From positions 1 through 53,019 of the forward strand of contig BJGL01000006.1 of NCBI GenBank assembly GCA_014190475.1: a stretch of DNA of 53,019 nucleotides, in the 5' to 3' direction. The DNA comes from Bacteroidota bacterium (GTDB lineage Bacteria; Bacteroidota; Bacteroidia; Chitinophagales; Chitinophagaceae). The translations under genes and the position numbers were made by a program. Under the pieces are notes generated by a model that searched no databases, was not told where the DNA came from, and was given only the letters and a program-made list of their open reading frames with translations. Positions 43,098 through 52,686 of the stretch are shown here, one piece after another (within the stretch, counting starts at the first letter, position 1; every line of letters starts with the position of its first letter).

Positions 43098-44141
43098 ATG
43101 CAAAATTGGATAATTGATTTCAGGTCCGATACCGTGACTAAACCCACGCCAGGTATGCAGGAAGCCATGCAACAGGCGGCCATTGGAGATGATGTATTTG
43201 GAGAAGATCCCTCCATTAATGCATTGGAAAGTAAAACAGCTGAACTATTTGGAATGCAGGCAGCAATTTATTGTCCCTCTGGTACGATGACAAATCAGAT
43301 TGCCATTAAATGCCACACCCAACCTGGCGACGAGATAATTTGTGATGAAAATTCACATATTTACCAATACGAGGGTGGCGGAATTGCCTTCAACTCACTT
43401 TGTTCAGTAAAGTTATTGGCAGGAAATTTTGGGCGTATTTCAGCCGCTCAAATAGAAGGGGCTGTACAACCTGATGACGTACATCGTCCGATTAGCAGAC
43501 TGGTTTCCCTCGAAAATACCAGCAATCGTGGAGGAGGAAGTTGTTATGACTTTGCCGAAATTCAACGTATAAGAGCAGTTTGCAATAAACATCAATTAGC
43601 CTTACATCTGGATGGTGCCAGGCTTTGGAATGCGTTAATTGCCAAGAACGAATCTGCCATACAATATGGCCAAGTTTTTGACAGCATCTCTGTTTGTCTT
43701 AGTAAAAGCCTGGGGTGCCCCGTGGGAAGCTTGCTGGTGGGAAACCATAGCTTCATAAAAAAAGCCCGAAGAATTCGTAAAGTTTTTGGAGGAAGCATGC
43801 GACAAGCCGGGTTTCTGGCCGCCGCTGGTATCTATGCGCTGGATCATCATTTAGAACGTCTGAAAACAGACCATTCACACGCTAAACGATTGGAGTCTAC
43901 ACTTCAGATCTTGCACTTTGTGAAAATAGTATTACCGGTAGAAACAAACATTGTAATTTTTGAATTGCAAGATGGGCTATCGGCTCCTGCTTTGGTAAAT
44001 ACATTAAAGGAAAGGGGTATCTTGGCTTATGCAATTGCCCCCAATAGAGTACGACTAGTTACACACTTGGATATCTCATCGGATATGATTGATAAAACTG
44101 TTGAGGAACTAAATAGAATTAAGTATGCTGCCGGTCATTAA
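43098..44141 (+). CDS. Low-specificity L-threonine aldolase family protein
   Basis: A 347-aa PLP-dependent enzyme cleaving L-threonine/allo-threonine to glycine and acetaldehyde. The PLP lysine is K203 in [17 protein letters not shown]87 ([13 protein letters not shown]) is placed as the aromatic/His stacking residue. It starts [20 protein letters not shown], typical of LtaE. The last 17 bp overlap the pgi gene. Confidence 0.93.
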   Translation: MQNWIIDFRSDTVTKPTPGMQEAMQQAAIGDDVFGEDPSINALESKTAELFGMQAAIYCPSGTMTNQIAIKCHTQPGDEIICDENSHIYQYEGGGIAFNSLCSVKLLAGNFGRISAAQIEGAVQPDDVHRPISRLVSLENTSNRGGGSCYDFAEIQRIRAVCNKHQLALHLDGARLWNALIAKNESAIQYGQVFDSISVCLSKSLGCPVGSLLVGNHSFIKKARRIRKVFGGSMRQAGFLAAAGIYALDHHLERLKTDHSHAKRLESTLQILHFVKIVLPVETNIVIFELQDGLSAPALVNTLKERGILAYAIAPNRVRLVTHLDISSDMIDKTVEELNRIKYAAGH

Positions 44142-45774
44142 TCCAACCAATACTACTGCTTGGAAAAAATTGAGCACTCATTACAAGGAGAATAAGCATG
44201 TAACCTTGCAGCAACTTTTTTCCAACGACCCTAACCGATATAATAAATTCTCTTGCTGCACCAAAGACCTGGTTTTAGATTATTCCAAAAATAGGATCAC
44301 GGAAAAAACAATGGATTTATTAGTGGCGTTAGCAAAAGAGTGTCAATTGGAAGAAGCCAGATCCTTATTTTTCGCGGGAGCTAGCATCAATGCCACCGAG
44401 CACAGGGCTGTTTTACATACAGCACTTCGAAATTTCAGCGGCAAAGCCGTATATGTAGCAGGAAAAAATGTAATGCCAGATGTAAAAAAAGTAATGCGGC
44501 AAATGAAAAGCTTTTGTGAGCGCATTCATCAAGGCAAGCATCGAGGCTATACCGGAAAACGAATTAAATACATTGTAAATATTGGTATAGGGGGCAGTGA
44601 CCTAGGGCCTTTAATGGTTACGGAAGCACTAAAGCCTTACTGGAAAAAAGGGATTGAAACTTTTTTTGTTTCTAATGTTGATGGAAGCCACATTGCCGAA
44701 ACATTAAAGAAAGTAAATCCGGAAGAAACACTTTTTTTAATTGCTTCAAAAACCTTTACCACGCAAGAAACCATGACCAATGCGTTTACAGCACGTAACT
44801 GGTTTTTGAAAAAAGCAAAAAAAGAAAGCCATATAGCCAAACATTTTGTAGCGCTTAGTACCAACGAAAAAGAGGTATTACGGTTTGGGATTGACAGTAA
44901 AAATATGTTTGCCTTCTGGGATTGGGTGGGGGGACGCTACTCATTATGGAGTGCAATTGGCCTGTCAATAGCATTGACGATAGGATTTGATTCCTTCTCT
45001 GAATTACTGAAAGGGGCTCATCACATGGATACTCATTTTAAAGAGACCCCGTTAAAGGAAAATATGCCGGTTATCCTTGCCTTGTTGGGCATATGGTATA
45101 CCAACTTTTTTGGGGCACAAACTGAGGCCATTTTACCCTACGATCAATATCTCCATCGATTTCCTGCATATTTCCAACAAGGGAATATGGAGAGTAATGG
45201 AAAACAAATAGATCGAGCCGGCAGACCCGTTTCATATGCAACAGGTCCCATCATTTGGGGAGAACCTGGCACCAACGGGCAACATGCATTTTATCAATTA
45301 ATCCATCAGGGAACTCCAATGATCCCCTGCGATTTTATTGCGGCTGCGCAATCGCACAACCCGATTGGAGACCATCACCCAAAACTGATGAGTAACTTTT
45401 TTGCACAAACCGAGGCACTTTTACAAGGAAAGTCCGCCTCTGAGGTAAAGCAAGAATTAAAAAAACAAGGACTAAGACCTGCAGAAATAAAAAAGCTGAC
45501 CCCTTTCAAAGTTTTTAAAGGCAACAAGCCCACTAACTCAATTTTGATTAAAAAATTAACACCCTTTGCACTGGGTGAGTTAATTGCTTTATATGAGCAT
45601 AAGATTTTCACGCAAGGTATTATCTGGAATATTTACAGTTTCGACCAATGGGGCGTAGAACTTGGTAAACAACTAGCCAACAAGATCCTTCCTGAATTAG
45701 TAGACAATACAGCAATCAAAAGCCATGACTCATCTACCAATGGCTTAATTAATGCTTACAAAAAAATGCGATAG
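44125..45774 (+). CDS. pgi: Glucose-6-phosphate isomerase
   Basis: A 549-aa glycolytic enzyme. Motifs are [38 protein letters not shown] and the active-site [18 protein letters not shown]. Length fits the long PGI form. The [16 protein letters not shown] start overlaps the threonine aldolase gene by 17 bp. Another start a little downstream is not favoured, since the family has a similar N-terminus. Confidence 0.96.
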   Translation: MLPVINPTNTTAWKKLSTHYKENKHVTLQQLFSNDPNRYNKFSCCTKDLVLDYSKNRITEKTMDLLVALAKECQLEEARSLFFAGASINATEHRAVLHTALRNFSGKAVYVAGKNVMPDVKKVMRQMKSFCERIHQGKHRGYTGKRIKYIVNIGIGGSDLGPLMVTEALKPYWKKGIETFFVSNVDGSHIAETLKKVNPEETLFLIASKTFTTQETMTNAFTARNWFLKKAKKESHIAKHFVALSTNEKEVLRFGIDSKNMFAFWDWVGGRYSLWSAIGLSIALTIGFDSFSELLKGAHHMDTHFKETPLKENMPVILALLGIWYTNFFGAQTEAILPYDQYLHRFPAYFQQGNMESNGKQIDRAGRPVSYATGPIIWGEPGTNGQHAFYQLIHQGTPMIPCDFIAAAQSHNPIGDHHPKLMSNFFAQTEALLQGKSASEVKQELKKQGLRPAEIKKLTPFKVFKGNKPTNSILIKKLTPFALGELIALYEHKIFTQGIIWNIYSFDQWGVELGKQLANKILPELVDNTAIKSHDSSTNGLINAYKKMR

Positions 45775-45857
45775 TTCCAGGGTAGAGCAACTTCACTAGC
45801 AAAACCCGTCTACCCCCCTGTCCTATTATTGCACTAGCCTTCACTTGAATACATAAA

Positions 45858-45883
45858 AAAGCCCCTGGTTTCCCAGGGGCTTT
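45858..45883. terminator. Bidirectional terminator between pgi and the T9SS protein gene
   Basis: An 11-bp perfect stem AAAGCCCCTGG/CCAGGGGCTTT with a TTTC loop, flanked by A6 on the left and a T-rich run on the right. It can serve both convergent genes. The stronger T tract is on the minus-strand reading. Confidence 0.85.
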
Positions 45884-45907
45884 GGTTTTAGTTTACTTGT
45901 GGTTGGA

Positions 45908-48900
45908 TTACTGAACCAGTACGAGACCAGCTACAATCTTACCACTGAACTGATGTGCAACTTTTACAACATAAGTTCCACGTGCAGCTCCACTTAAATC
46001 TACATCCATTCTCAGGTATGGAGATGAAGTGTAAGTAAGATCAAATGTTTTGCTAGCTACCAATTGACCAGCCGCATTGTATACAGAGATGATGCGCTTC
46101 TCATTCATATCACCTGCGTGGTAATAACGAACTTGGAAGGCGCCAGCGGTTGGGTTTGGATAGATCCATAATTTATCAGAAGCCTCAGCTCCGATGGTAA
46201 GTACATTAGAGCGATTCACACAACCGTTCACATCGCGAACTGTTGCCTGGTAGTTACCCAATCCATCAATATTAACTACCTGTGTATTACCGGTACCACC
46301 AATAGTTGCACCATTCAACGACCAGCTCCATGTTGCTGCAGCAGGTGAACTGCTACCAGTAATAGTAGTGGTTTTGCCAGGAGTTAAGTTAACAGTTGGG
46401 GAAGCAAGCGTAATAGAAGGCAATGCATTAACTACTAATGTAGTGCTTCCAGACGCTGCAATGGCGCAAGCACCAGAGCGAGAGAGGATACGATAACGTG
46501 TACCGTTCATTGCTTGGGTAGTAGATGTAATGCTGAGTACTGGCGTGGTTGCATTTGCAACGTTAGTCCAGGTAACACCACCATCTGCACTTTGCTGCCA
46601 CTGGTAAATTGGGGCAGCGTTAGTGGCTGGAACTGCATCGTGTGTTGCTGTAATAGTAAATCCATTTCCTACGCATGTAGCTACAGTGGCAGGAACAGAC
46701 AAATTATTGATTGGCAACCCTACACTTACAGGTACTTGAGCAGGAGCTGAAGTACATGGAGAAATGGTAGAGTTAAAGAATACAGAGTAGGTTGTACTTA
46801 CGTTAGGACGAACAAAGATGGTATCTTCTAATGTACCAGTGTAAGGTACTAGACCAGCGGCATCAAGGAACATAGTACCTGCTTCTGCTGGAGTAGCTGT
46901 CCAAACACCCTGTCCATAACTTGGGATTACGTAAGTAACATCAACTGACCATGCAGTTAAAGTACCAACGTCTCCAGCGTAACTATCTCTGAGCGCTAAG
47001 GTGTATGTTCCTGTAGCAGGACCATACAATGCAGCCCAACTAGTTGTGGTTACTGGCATGCCTGAAGTAGAAGCATCAGCAGCTCCCGCTCTGTCTGCAC
47101 GGAATGTGCCTGTAAACGGAGAAACTGCAGAAGATAATGCGGCAGTACCCAATGAGCTAATAATTGTATTAACCATTCCATTTCCTGGGCCGTATCCTGT
47201 ATTAGTGATGTAGTAATCAAGATTTAAAACCTGACCATTTGGAGTACGTAATGCAATCGCAAGATCACCAGGCCATGTGTGAGCAGGAATGCTAAACTTA
47301 ACGGCCAAATTAGTGATTGTTGCACCAGCAGGTAGACCACTCACAGTGATATTACTAGAAGTTCCTGCAGCATTGGCATCAGGGATGGCCTTAGGCACAT
47401 CCGTTGAAGTAAATGTAGCAGTCATGGGTGCTGAGGTAGAGGCGAAGTTGGTAATTGTCAAACGCTGAAGATCGCCACGGCAAATTGTTGCAGAAGCAGG
47501 GCTCACGTTTGTCTGCACAGGGTTAACTGTGAATGTAGCGGAGCTACTTGGTGTTACACCAGTACAAGGTCCACGAAGAATACTTCTGATCTCGTATCCA
47601 TTCCAAGTAGTGGGCACGTTTGTAAATGTAAGTGTTGAAGTTGTAGCACCACTTACTTCACCGCCATTAGGAAGTTCTTGCCAAGCCGCAGTCGGACTTG
47701 TTCTGAATTGCCATGTAAAGGAAGGAGCTGAACCTGAGGCTGCAACCGTAAACGTTGCATTTCCGCCACAGGTAGTTGTTGTGTTAACAGGATTTGTAGT
47801 AAAGGCATTCTGCACACAAGGCTGAATATTTACTGTGTAATCTTCTACTTGACCGTATGTAGAATTACCACAAGGAGTAGTGTTGCCACCAGCCGCAGCA
47901 TCATGCATACGAACACGCATGCGTGTAGCACCTAATGTAGCAGATCCTGAGATTGTAATATTTCCTACGTGAGGTCCAACACCACGTGCAGATGTGTAAA
48001 CAGCCTCACCAGCGTCGGTGAAGTCACCATCCTGATTGAAGTCGATCCATACACGCACTTCATCAGATGAAAAAGCATTAGAAATAGATACTGAGATTGG
48101 TAACGTTTGACCTGCAATTACGTTTGTGGACTGTGTCAAGAAATTCTCATAGCCCGCTGTTGAAGTTGAATTGTTATTTATTGTGCCGAAAGTTACGTTT
48201 GATATCTTCTCAAAAGAAGTACTAGTTGCACCTGCTGTACAATAACAGGATGAGTTAGGAGCGAGAGACACCAGAACAGGCGTTGAAGTACCAGGATTTC
48301 CAGAACAGGAAACAATACAACGATAATATGTAGATGCAGTAAGACTTGTTGTATAAGTAGGACTAGTAGCACCAGTAACATTAGTCCAAGTGGTTCCGTT
48401 AGTTGAAGATTGCCATTGGTAAGAGACTCCTGAACCAGGTGTTGGGTTCTGTAATGATAAATTGAAGTTTATACCAGGACATACAGTTGTCACAGAAGAT
48501 ACTGTGTTACCAGGCGCAGGAGTGCCTGTGCAAGCAGAAGTAGTATAATCAATAACAAAAGGCATTTCTTGGGCATTGGTGCCATCAAGCAATGCAGTCC
48601 AAGCGCCTGCTGCACTTCTTTGTTTTGCGTTAGCCCCAGATGGAGATACTGCACCAACAATGGTTACAGGTGGAGTGAAATTAGAAGCTAAAGCAGTTCC
48701 CACTTTCCACTCTACCCAATAATTTCCCGTAGTTAAAGTAACGGGAACAGCCGCTTCAATTTTGAAAATTTGACGCGTTGTGCCTGGTGTAGCATTAAAA
48801 ATACGATACATGGAAGCAGTAGAAGTAGCTAAAAAGCGATTAGTGGTTCTGTCACCAAAAATTGGAGTAGGATTTCCCACTGATGGATCGGTGTTATAGA

Positions 48901-49255
48901 TAGCAACAGTAACTGCATCAAATGGAGAAGTAGTTCCAGCATAACCTGAGGAATAAGCGTAAAAAGTTATTTTGCTGACAGTCCATGATCCAATCACAGA
49001 AAAGTTATCTGCTACTGAGATTCCGGCAGAAATACTAGCTCCGAATCCCGCAGTACCATTACCTGCCTGAACTTCACTCCAAGTAAACCCAGTTGGGGCA
49101 GCAGTGCCATTTGAAGATGTTGCACCCGTTGAGAGCGGGCCATTGCTATAAGGCTGTGCAAAGGCCGTAAATGAAAGAAGGACAAACAGTAGCGAAAAGA
49201 AATAGCTCATTAATAAAGAACTTTTCTTTTTTAAAAGAGTAAAGTTTGGTTGCAT
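45908..49255 (-). CDS. Large secreted protein with GEVED, Ig-like, P-domain and T9SS type A sorting domains
   Basis: A 1115-aa exported protein. The start at 49255 gives MQPNFTLLKKKSSLLMSYFF and a signal ending FTAFAQ; the frame is open 12 codons further up. In order: an N-terminal domain of unknown type (about 40-245), an Ig-like domain (about 250-340), a GEVED domain (about 380-490, with VWIDFNQDGDFTDAGEAVY), further Ig-like modules, a proprotein-convertase P-like domain (about 620-775, SIPAHTWPGDLAIALRTPNG), Ig-like modules, and a C-terminal sorting domain (about 1022-1115, YPNPTAGAFQVRYY). The last is cleaved during type IX export. No catalytic domain is seen, so a cell-surface structural or adhesive role is possible. 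Confidence 0.88.
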   Translation of the reverse strand: MQPNFTLLKKKSSLLMSYFFSLLFVLLSFTAFAQPYSNGPLSTGATSSNGTAAPTGFTWSEVQAGNGTAGFGASISAGISVADNFSVIGSWTVSKITFYAYSSGYAGTTSPFDAVTVAIYNTDPSVGNPTPIFGDRTTNRFLATSTASMYRIFNATPGTTRQIFKIEAAVPVTLTTGNYWVEWKVGTALASNFTPPVTIVGAVSPSGANAKQRSAAGAWTALLDGTNAQEMPFVIDYTTSACTGTPAPGNTVSSVTTVCPGINFNLSLQNPTPGSGVSYQWQSSTNGTTWTNVTGATSPTYTTSLTASTYYRCIVSCSGNPGTSTPVLVSLAPNSSCYCTAGATSTSFEKISNVTFGTINNNSTSTAGYENFLTQSTNVIAGQTLPISVSISNAFSSDEVRVWIDFNQDGDFTDAGEAVYTSARGVGPHVGNITISGSATLGATRMRVRMHDAAAGGNTTPCGNSTYGQVEDYTVNIQPCVQNAFTTNPVNTTTTCGGNATFTVAASGSAPSFTWQFRTSPTAAWQELPNGGEVSGATTSTLTFTNVPTTWNGYEIRSILRGPCTGVTPSSSATFTVNPVQTNVSPASATICRGDLQRLTITNFASTSAPMTATFTSTDVPKAIPDANAAGTSSNITVSGLPAGATITNLAVKFSIPAHTWPGDLAIALRTPNGQVLNLDYYITNTGYGPGNGMVNTIISSLGTAALSSAVSPFTGTFRADRAGAADASTSGMPVTTTSWAALYGPATGTYTLALRDSYAGDVGTLTAWSVDVTYVIPSYGQGVWTATPAEAGTMFLDAAGLVPYTGTLEDTIFVRPNVSTTYSVFFNSTISPCTSAPAQVPVSVGLPINNLSVPATVATCVGNGFTITATHDAVPATNAAPIYQWQQSADGGVTWTNVANATTPVLSITSTTQAMNGTRYRILSRSGACAIAASGSTTLVVNALPSITLASPTVNLTPGKTTTITGSSSPAAATWSWSLNGATIGGTGNTQVVNIDGLGNYQATVRDVNGCVNRSNVLTIGAEASDKLWIYPNPTAGAFQVRYYHAGDMNEKRIISVYNAAGQLVASKTFDLTYTSSPYLRMDVDLSGAARGTYVVKVAHQFSGKIVAGLVLVQ

Positions 49256-49400
49256 AGATACTTGTTTGGTTGTTAGAACTCGCTGAGTCAAAAGACTATA
49301 ATTAGAAGGGAAAGGTAAAAGATTTTTTTAAAACTCTTAACAAATGGATTAAAAAGGTATTAATGAAATCATAAAGATTTGATTATCAATATTTTATTAC

Positions 49401-49805
49401 TTACCATTTATCCACTTCTTCCGTATTGATTTGCCCAGGATTGGGATCTGGATTTGATTTTGGCAATTCTGCACTTTCCTGGGGTTGAGCTGGAAAGGAA
49501 TTTTCCTCTTCAGTTTCGTCGTGATTAAACGCATCAAAATCAAAATTGGGCATTAATTCAGTTTTCACATAGTCAACTGCCTCTCCGAGTGCTTTTACGA
49601 ATTTGTTGAAATCCTCTTTATAGAGAAAAATCTTATGTCGATCGTAACCATTGTCATCAAAACGCTTTCTACTTTCAGTAATTGTTAAGTAGTAGTCGTT
49701 TCCCTTTGTGGCACGGACATCAAAAAAATAAGTTCGCCTTTTACCAGCACGAAGACGTTTGCTGTAAATACTATCCATTTTCCGTTCGTTGTTCTCGTAA
49801 GTCAC
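49401..49805 (-). CDS. DUF3276 (PUR-family) nucleic-acid-binding protein
   Basis: A 134-aa protein whose core (about 10-100), SIYSKRLRAGKRRTYFFDVR, TITESRKRF and KIFLYKEDFNKFVKALGEAV, matches DUF3276. This is a Bacteroidota/Spirochaete relative of PUR-alpha that binds single-stranded nucleic acid. The C-terminus is acidic and proline-rich, probably disordered. A very good promoter (49848-49878) lies upstream. Confidence 0.9.
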   Translation of the reverse strand: MTYENNERKMDSIYSKRLRAGKRRTYFFDVRATKGNDYYLTITESRKRFDDNGYDRHKIFLYKEDFNKFVKALGEAVDYVKTELMPNFDFDAFNHDETEEENSFPAQPQESAELPKSNPDPNPGQINTEEVDKW

Positions 49806-49847
49806 TGTGGTAGATTTTGCAGTTAAGTTGTTGAATTTGGTATCCTA

Positions 49848-49878
49848 CAAATATAAAAATCTTTGAAATAAAGCCAAA
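49848..49878 (-). promoter_or_regulatory. Promoter of the DUF3276 gene
   Basis: TTTG (49875-49878) and a perfect TATATTTG (49848-49855) are spaced by 19 bp on the minus strand. The -33 box directly abuts the stop of the ABC transporter gene. It predicts a leader of about 36 nt. Confidence 0.72.
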
Positions 49879-51708
49879 TCAGTTTTCCAATAATTGGTTA
49901 TGCTGGTAGTCAGCCATTTTTTTGAAGGCCCCACCCCTTGCCATTAATGATTCCGGAGAACCCATTTCAACGATCGCCCCATTCTCTAGGACTATCACTT
50001 TATCAAATGCAAGGTGAGCATGTACTCGATGTGACACCATAATAATTGTTGCATCCTTTAAGTGCTTGCTGAAATAGGAGGCAATTTTTTGTTCTGTACC
50101 GCTATCCACTGCGCTTAAACAATCATCCAATAATAGCAAAGTTGGTTTTTTCAAAAGGGCTCTCGCCAAGGATATCCGCTGCTTTTGACCGCCACTCAGC
50201 GTCACGCCACGCTCTCCCACCATGGTTTGATAACCCGCTGGAAATTGGACAATCTCTGCATTAATTGCCGCAGCAATTGCAGCTTTTTCGATGTCTTGCT
50301 GATTGCATCGCTGGCCAAAGGAGATATTAGCGGCAATGGTGTCTGAGAAAAGAAAACTGTCCTGTGGCACATATCCGATTTGACTACGATAGTTTGAAAG
50401 CTCTGCATTTGAAATAGAAGCATGATTGAATAGAATGGACCCTTGATCTGGATCGTAAAATCGAAGAACTAACTGTAATAAAGTAGACTTTCCGCTACCT
50501 GTTTTACCCACTACTAGCACCCTATCTCCCTTTTTAATTTGTAGGCTAATATTTTTTAATGCCATGATACCCGTTTCCGGGTAAGTGAAGCTGACTTGAT
50601 CAAAGAACAAATTTCCATCGGGAATGATTTTGGATACTGGGTGGGTGGCGATAATCTTGGGCTTAACCTCTAAAAATTCATTGATTCTTTCTTGTGAAGC
50701 GGCTGCACGTTGAATCATACTTGCAGTTAGTCCAATAGCGCTTACAGGGAAAGTGAGCATATTTACATACATCACAAACTCCACAATAGTGTGTATCCCT
50801 ATTCCACTATTACCATTGATATAATAAAGCCCCCCGATCATAATTGTAATAAGTGTACTAATTCCAATTAAAAGTGTAATGGAAGGAAAATAAAGCGCCT
50901 CCACTTTTACAAGACCTAAAACTTCCTTACGGTACAAACCCGTAAGTGATTTGTAAAATCCAATCAAAGAACGTTCTTGGCTAAAAGATTTTATTACTCT
51001 AATACCCGCATAAGATTCTTGCGCGTGTGTAGTTAAATCGGATAAAACTTCCTGTATACGTTCACTTCTTTGGTTGATGGTATTATTTATAAAATAAATT
51101 AGAAAAGCGAGAATAGGAAGGGGAGCCAGTACATATATAGCGAGCAGGGAATCCCGAGTGAACATGAAATACACACAGAGCGTAATGACCGCGATCAAGT
51201 TGGCAACATACATAATAGCGGGGCCTGTAAAAAGCCTGACTCTGGCCACATCCTCTGATATACGATTCATTAGATCCCCTACTCGATTCTGCTTTAGAAA
51301 CGAAATATCTAAAGATTGGTAATGCGAATAAATTTGATTTTTCTGTTCAAACTCCACATGCCTGCTCATAACAATAATAGTTTGTCGCATAAGAAACAGA
51401 AAAAAACCTCGAAGTAAGGCCAGCAGCAGTAATGTAATTCCACACCATGCAACCACCCCTGATAGACTATTTCCTTGATTCAAAATGGTCGTGGAAATCA
51501 TCCGCACTAAGCCATCATAAGAGGGGGTTGAAGAAGGAAGAGTATACCCTGGTAATTGAAGGGTACGCTGTACGTGGTCAATTACAAAACTGGTTAGCTG
51601 GGGAGTGAGAACGTTGAAGTAGTTAGATATAAATACAAAAAAAAGTCCTCCTACTAAATAAAATCGATATTTCCAGGCAAAAGGGAGTAAAGAGGCCAGT
51701 GCTTTCAT
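49879..51708 (-). CDS. ABC exporter half-transporter (TM domain plus ATPase)
   Basis: A 609-aa half-transporter: a six-helix membrane domain (about 15-330) followed by an ATPase. Walker A is VVGKTGSGKSTLL (about 397-409), the signature is TLSGGQKQRISLARALL (about 505), and Walker B is LLLLDDCLSAVD (about 526). The residue after the Walker B aspartate is D, where the catalytic glutamate is usual. The same change occurs in one subunit of heterodimeric exporters such as BmrCD, which would make a partner likely; none is seen here. Substrate unknown (MsbA/multidrug-type fold). Confidence 0.9.
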   Translation of the reverse strand: MKALASLLPFAWKYRFYLVGGLFFVFISNYFNVLTPQLTSFVIDHVQRTLQLPGYTLPSSTPSYDGLVRMISTTILNQGNSLSGVVAWCGITLLLLALLRGFFLFLMRQTIIVMSRHVEFEQKNQIYSHYQSLDISFLKQNRVGDLMNRISEDVARVRLFTGPAIMYVANLIAVITLCVYFMFTRDSLLAIYVLAPLPILAFLIYFINNTINQRSERIQEVLSDLTTHAQESYAGIRVIKSFSQERSLIGFYKSLTGLYRKEVLGLVKVEALYFPSITLLIGISTLITIMIGGLYYINGNSGIGIHTIVEFVMYVNMLTFPVSAIGLTASMIQRAAASQERINEFLEVKPKIIATHPVSKIIPDGNLFFDQVSFTYPETGIMALKNISLQIKKGDRVLVVGKTGSGKSTLLQLVLRFYDPDQGSILFNHASISNAELSNYRSQIGYVPQDSFLFSDTIAANISFGQRCNQQDIEKAAIAAAINAEIVQFPAGYQTMVGERGVTLSGGQKQRISLARALLKKPTLLLLDDCLSAVDSGTEQKIASYFSKHLKDATIIMVSHRVHAHLAFDKVIVLENGAIVEMGSPESLMARGGAFKKMADYQHNQLLEN

Positions 51709-51781
51709 AACATTAAAAAGAGCTGAAGTTAATCATAGTCATTCATTTGGTTAAAAATTGACCATGTCTTACATTCGCGCC

Positions 51782-51866
51782 GGAGAGATGGCAGAGCGGT
51801 CGATTGCGGCGGTCTTGAAAACCGTTGAGGGTAACACCTCCGGGGGTTCGAATCCCTCTCTCTCCG
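51782..51866 (+). tRNA. tRNA-Ser (anticodon TGA)
   Basis: A typical class II tRNA of 85 nt. Acceptor strands GGAGAGA and TCTCTCC pair, with discriminator G at 51866. The anticodon loop CTTGAAA carries TGA (51816-51818), and a long variable arm GAGGGTAACACCTC-type stem follows. The T loop is GGTTCGAATCC. The 3' CCA is not encoded. A hairpin terminator (51878-51900) follows. Confidence 0.96.
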
Positions 51867-51908
51867 CTGAGTACATCAAATGCCCCGTCAAGGGGCATTT
51901 TTAATTAG
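51851..51908 (+). repeat. Direct repeat copy 1: tRNA-Ser 3' end plus terminator module
   Basis: This segment from the tRNA T arm through the 51878-51900 hairpin is repeated imperfectly at 52022-52078. Shared blocks are AAT(C/T)CCTCTC, CTCTCCGCTGA, AAATGCCCC, GGGGCATTT and TAATTAG. Confidence 0.75.
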
Positions 51909-51991
51909 GCGAGCGTGGAATGCTTTCATTCCAAAAGAGAGCATGATTAAAAATGACAGGGGCGAAGCCCCGGCATTTGATGTGTTCAGCG
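51865..51991. repeat. Nested inverted repeats between the two tRNA-end copies
   Basis: An outer inverted repeat of 20 bases, CGCTGAGTACATCAAATGCC (51865-51884) against the reverse complement of 51972-51991, matches at 18 positions. Inside it are CATTTTTAAT/ATTAAAAATG (51896-51905, 51946-51955), TGGAATG/CATTCCA (51916-51933) and GGGGC/GCCCC (51959-51971). The outer arm begins in the tRNA acceptor. Confidence 0.75.
51878..51900 (+). terminator. Terminator after tRNA-Ser
   Basis: A 9-bp perfect stem AAATGCCCC/GGGGCATTT with a GTCAA loop, followed by further T residues, 12 bp after the tRNA end. Confidence 0.85.
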
Positions 51992-51997
51992 CCCCCT

Positions 51998-52594
51998 TCA
52001 ATGTCCGAGCGTAGCGAGGACAATTCCTCTCCTCTCCGCTGAATTAGAAATGCCCCAAATTGGGGCATTTCTAATTAGATTGTAGGTGTAATTTTCTACT
52101 AGTTTATTACCCAGATAGCCTCTCGAAGACGAGGGCAAGAGATTTATTTTCAATTGTACTTTTTTGCGAGCAGCTAAGGTCTGTTCAATTTTTCCCTTTA
52201 ACTGATCATGCACCGAATAAGGCACGTAAACTGATGTGATATTTCCTTCCTGCGCTACGGCGTAGGGGATCTTGTCGTTGAGGCCATAGAAAATCAACTG
52301 AAAACCTGTGCGACCACCTCCGATTAGAAGAGGATAGGTTACACGAAGATTATGCGAATAACTCTCCATAGAGCCATCTGCCATGTTTGAGACCGCAAAA
52401 CTTGGCAAGCCCAGACCAATCACTTCAAGAACCTCTTGTTGTTGGCTTGCAACTCTTGCAGGCTTAAATAGCATTCGCTCTTGCTGACGAACACCCATTT
52501 CATCGGTAGCTTGTGCCTGGGTCTTGGTAATAAATAAAATTTGTACTGAAATAGTTAAGAAAAGAACAACGAAGGATTTTCTAACATTTGTCAT
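51998..52594 (-). CDS. Exported protein of unknown function with a repeat-derived C-terminus
   Basis: A 198-aa protein from the ATG at 52594, with signal [20 protein letters not shown] ending near TQAQ. The frame is open to 52624. The mature part, with [35 protein letters not shown] and a basic [18 protein letters not shown], belongs to no family I know. The last 27 or so codons cross the palindrome and the antisense of the duplicated tRNA end, so [19 protein letters not shown] probably does not belong to the original protein. A shift of one base after NYTYN would give TAA. It is divergent from msrA. Confidence 0.65.
   Translation of the reverse strand: MTNVRKSFVVLFLTISVQILFITKTQAQATDEMGVRQQERMLFKPARVASQQQEVLEVIGLGLPSFAVSNMADGSMESYSHNLRVTYPLLIGGGRTGFQLIFYGLNDKIPYAVAQEGNITSVYVPYSVHDQLKGKIEQTLAARKKVQLKINLLPSSSRGYLGNKLVENYTYNLIRNAPIWGISNSAERRGIVLATLGH
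52022..52078 (+). repeat. Direct repeat copy 2: tRNA-Ser 3' end plus palindrome
   Basis: The imperfect second copy of 51851-51908. It holds only the last bases of the tRNA, then a palindrome at 52042-52076 whose 15-bp arms surround a 5-base centre. It lies within the 3' end of the adjacent minus-strand gene. Confidence 0.75.
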
Positions 52595-52686
52595 TTTACA
52601 AAATTTACTGTAAAAATAGCACAATAATACGTACCAGTATCGAACAAGTAGTATCGTGGTTTGTTATTGTATTATTTTTACAAATC

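Noticed and set aside
43050-43172. N-terminal extension of the YajQ-like protein
   Set aside because: It would overlap the threonine aldolase gene and the -7 element, and YajQ proteins start at MPSFDIVSK.
45908-49255. CRISPR or long tandem repeats in the large secreted gene
   Set aside because: The repeated look comes from Ig-like modules rich in Thr/Ser/Gly; no regular repeat-spacer pattern is seen.
51782-51866. Selenocysteine tRNA, because of the TGA anticodon
   Set aside because: A TGA anticodon reads UCA serine codons; the Sec tRNA anticodon is TCA, and the 85-nt length is normal for tRNA-Ser.
52022-52041. A second tRNA-Ser gene
   Set aside because: Only the 3' end is present; no anticodon or D arm is found upstream.
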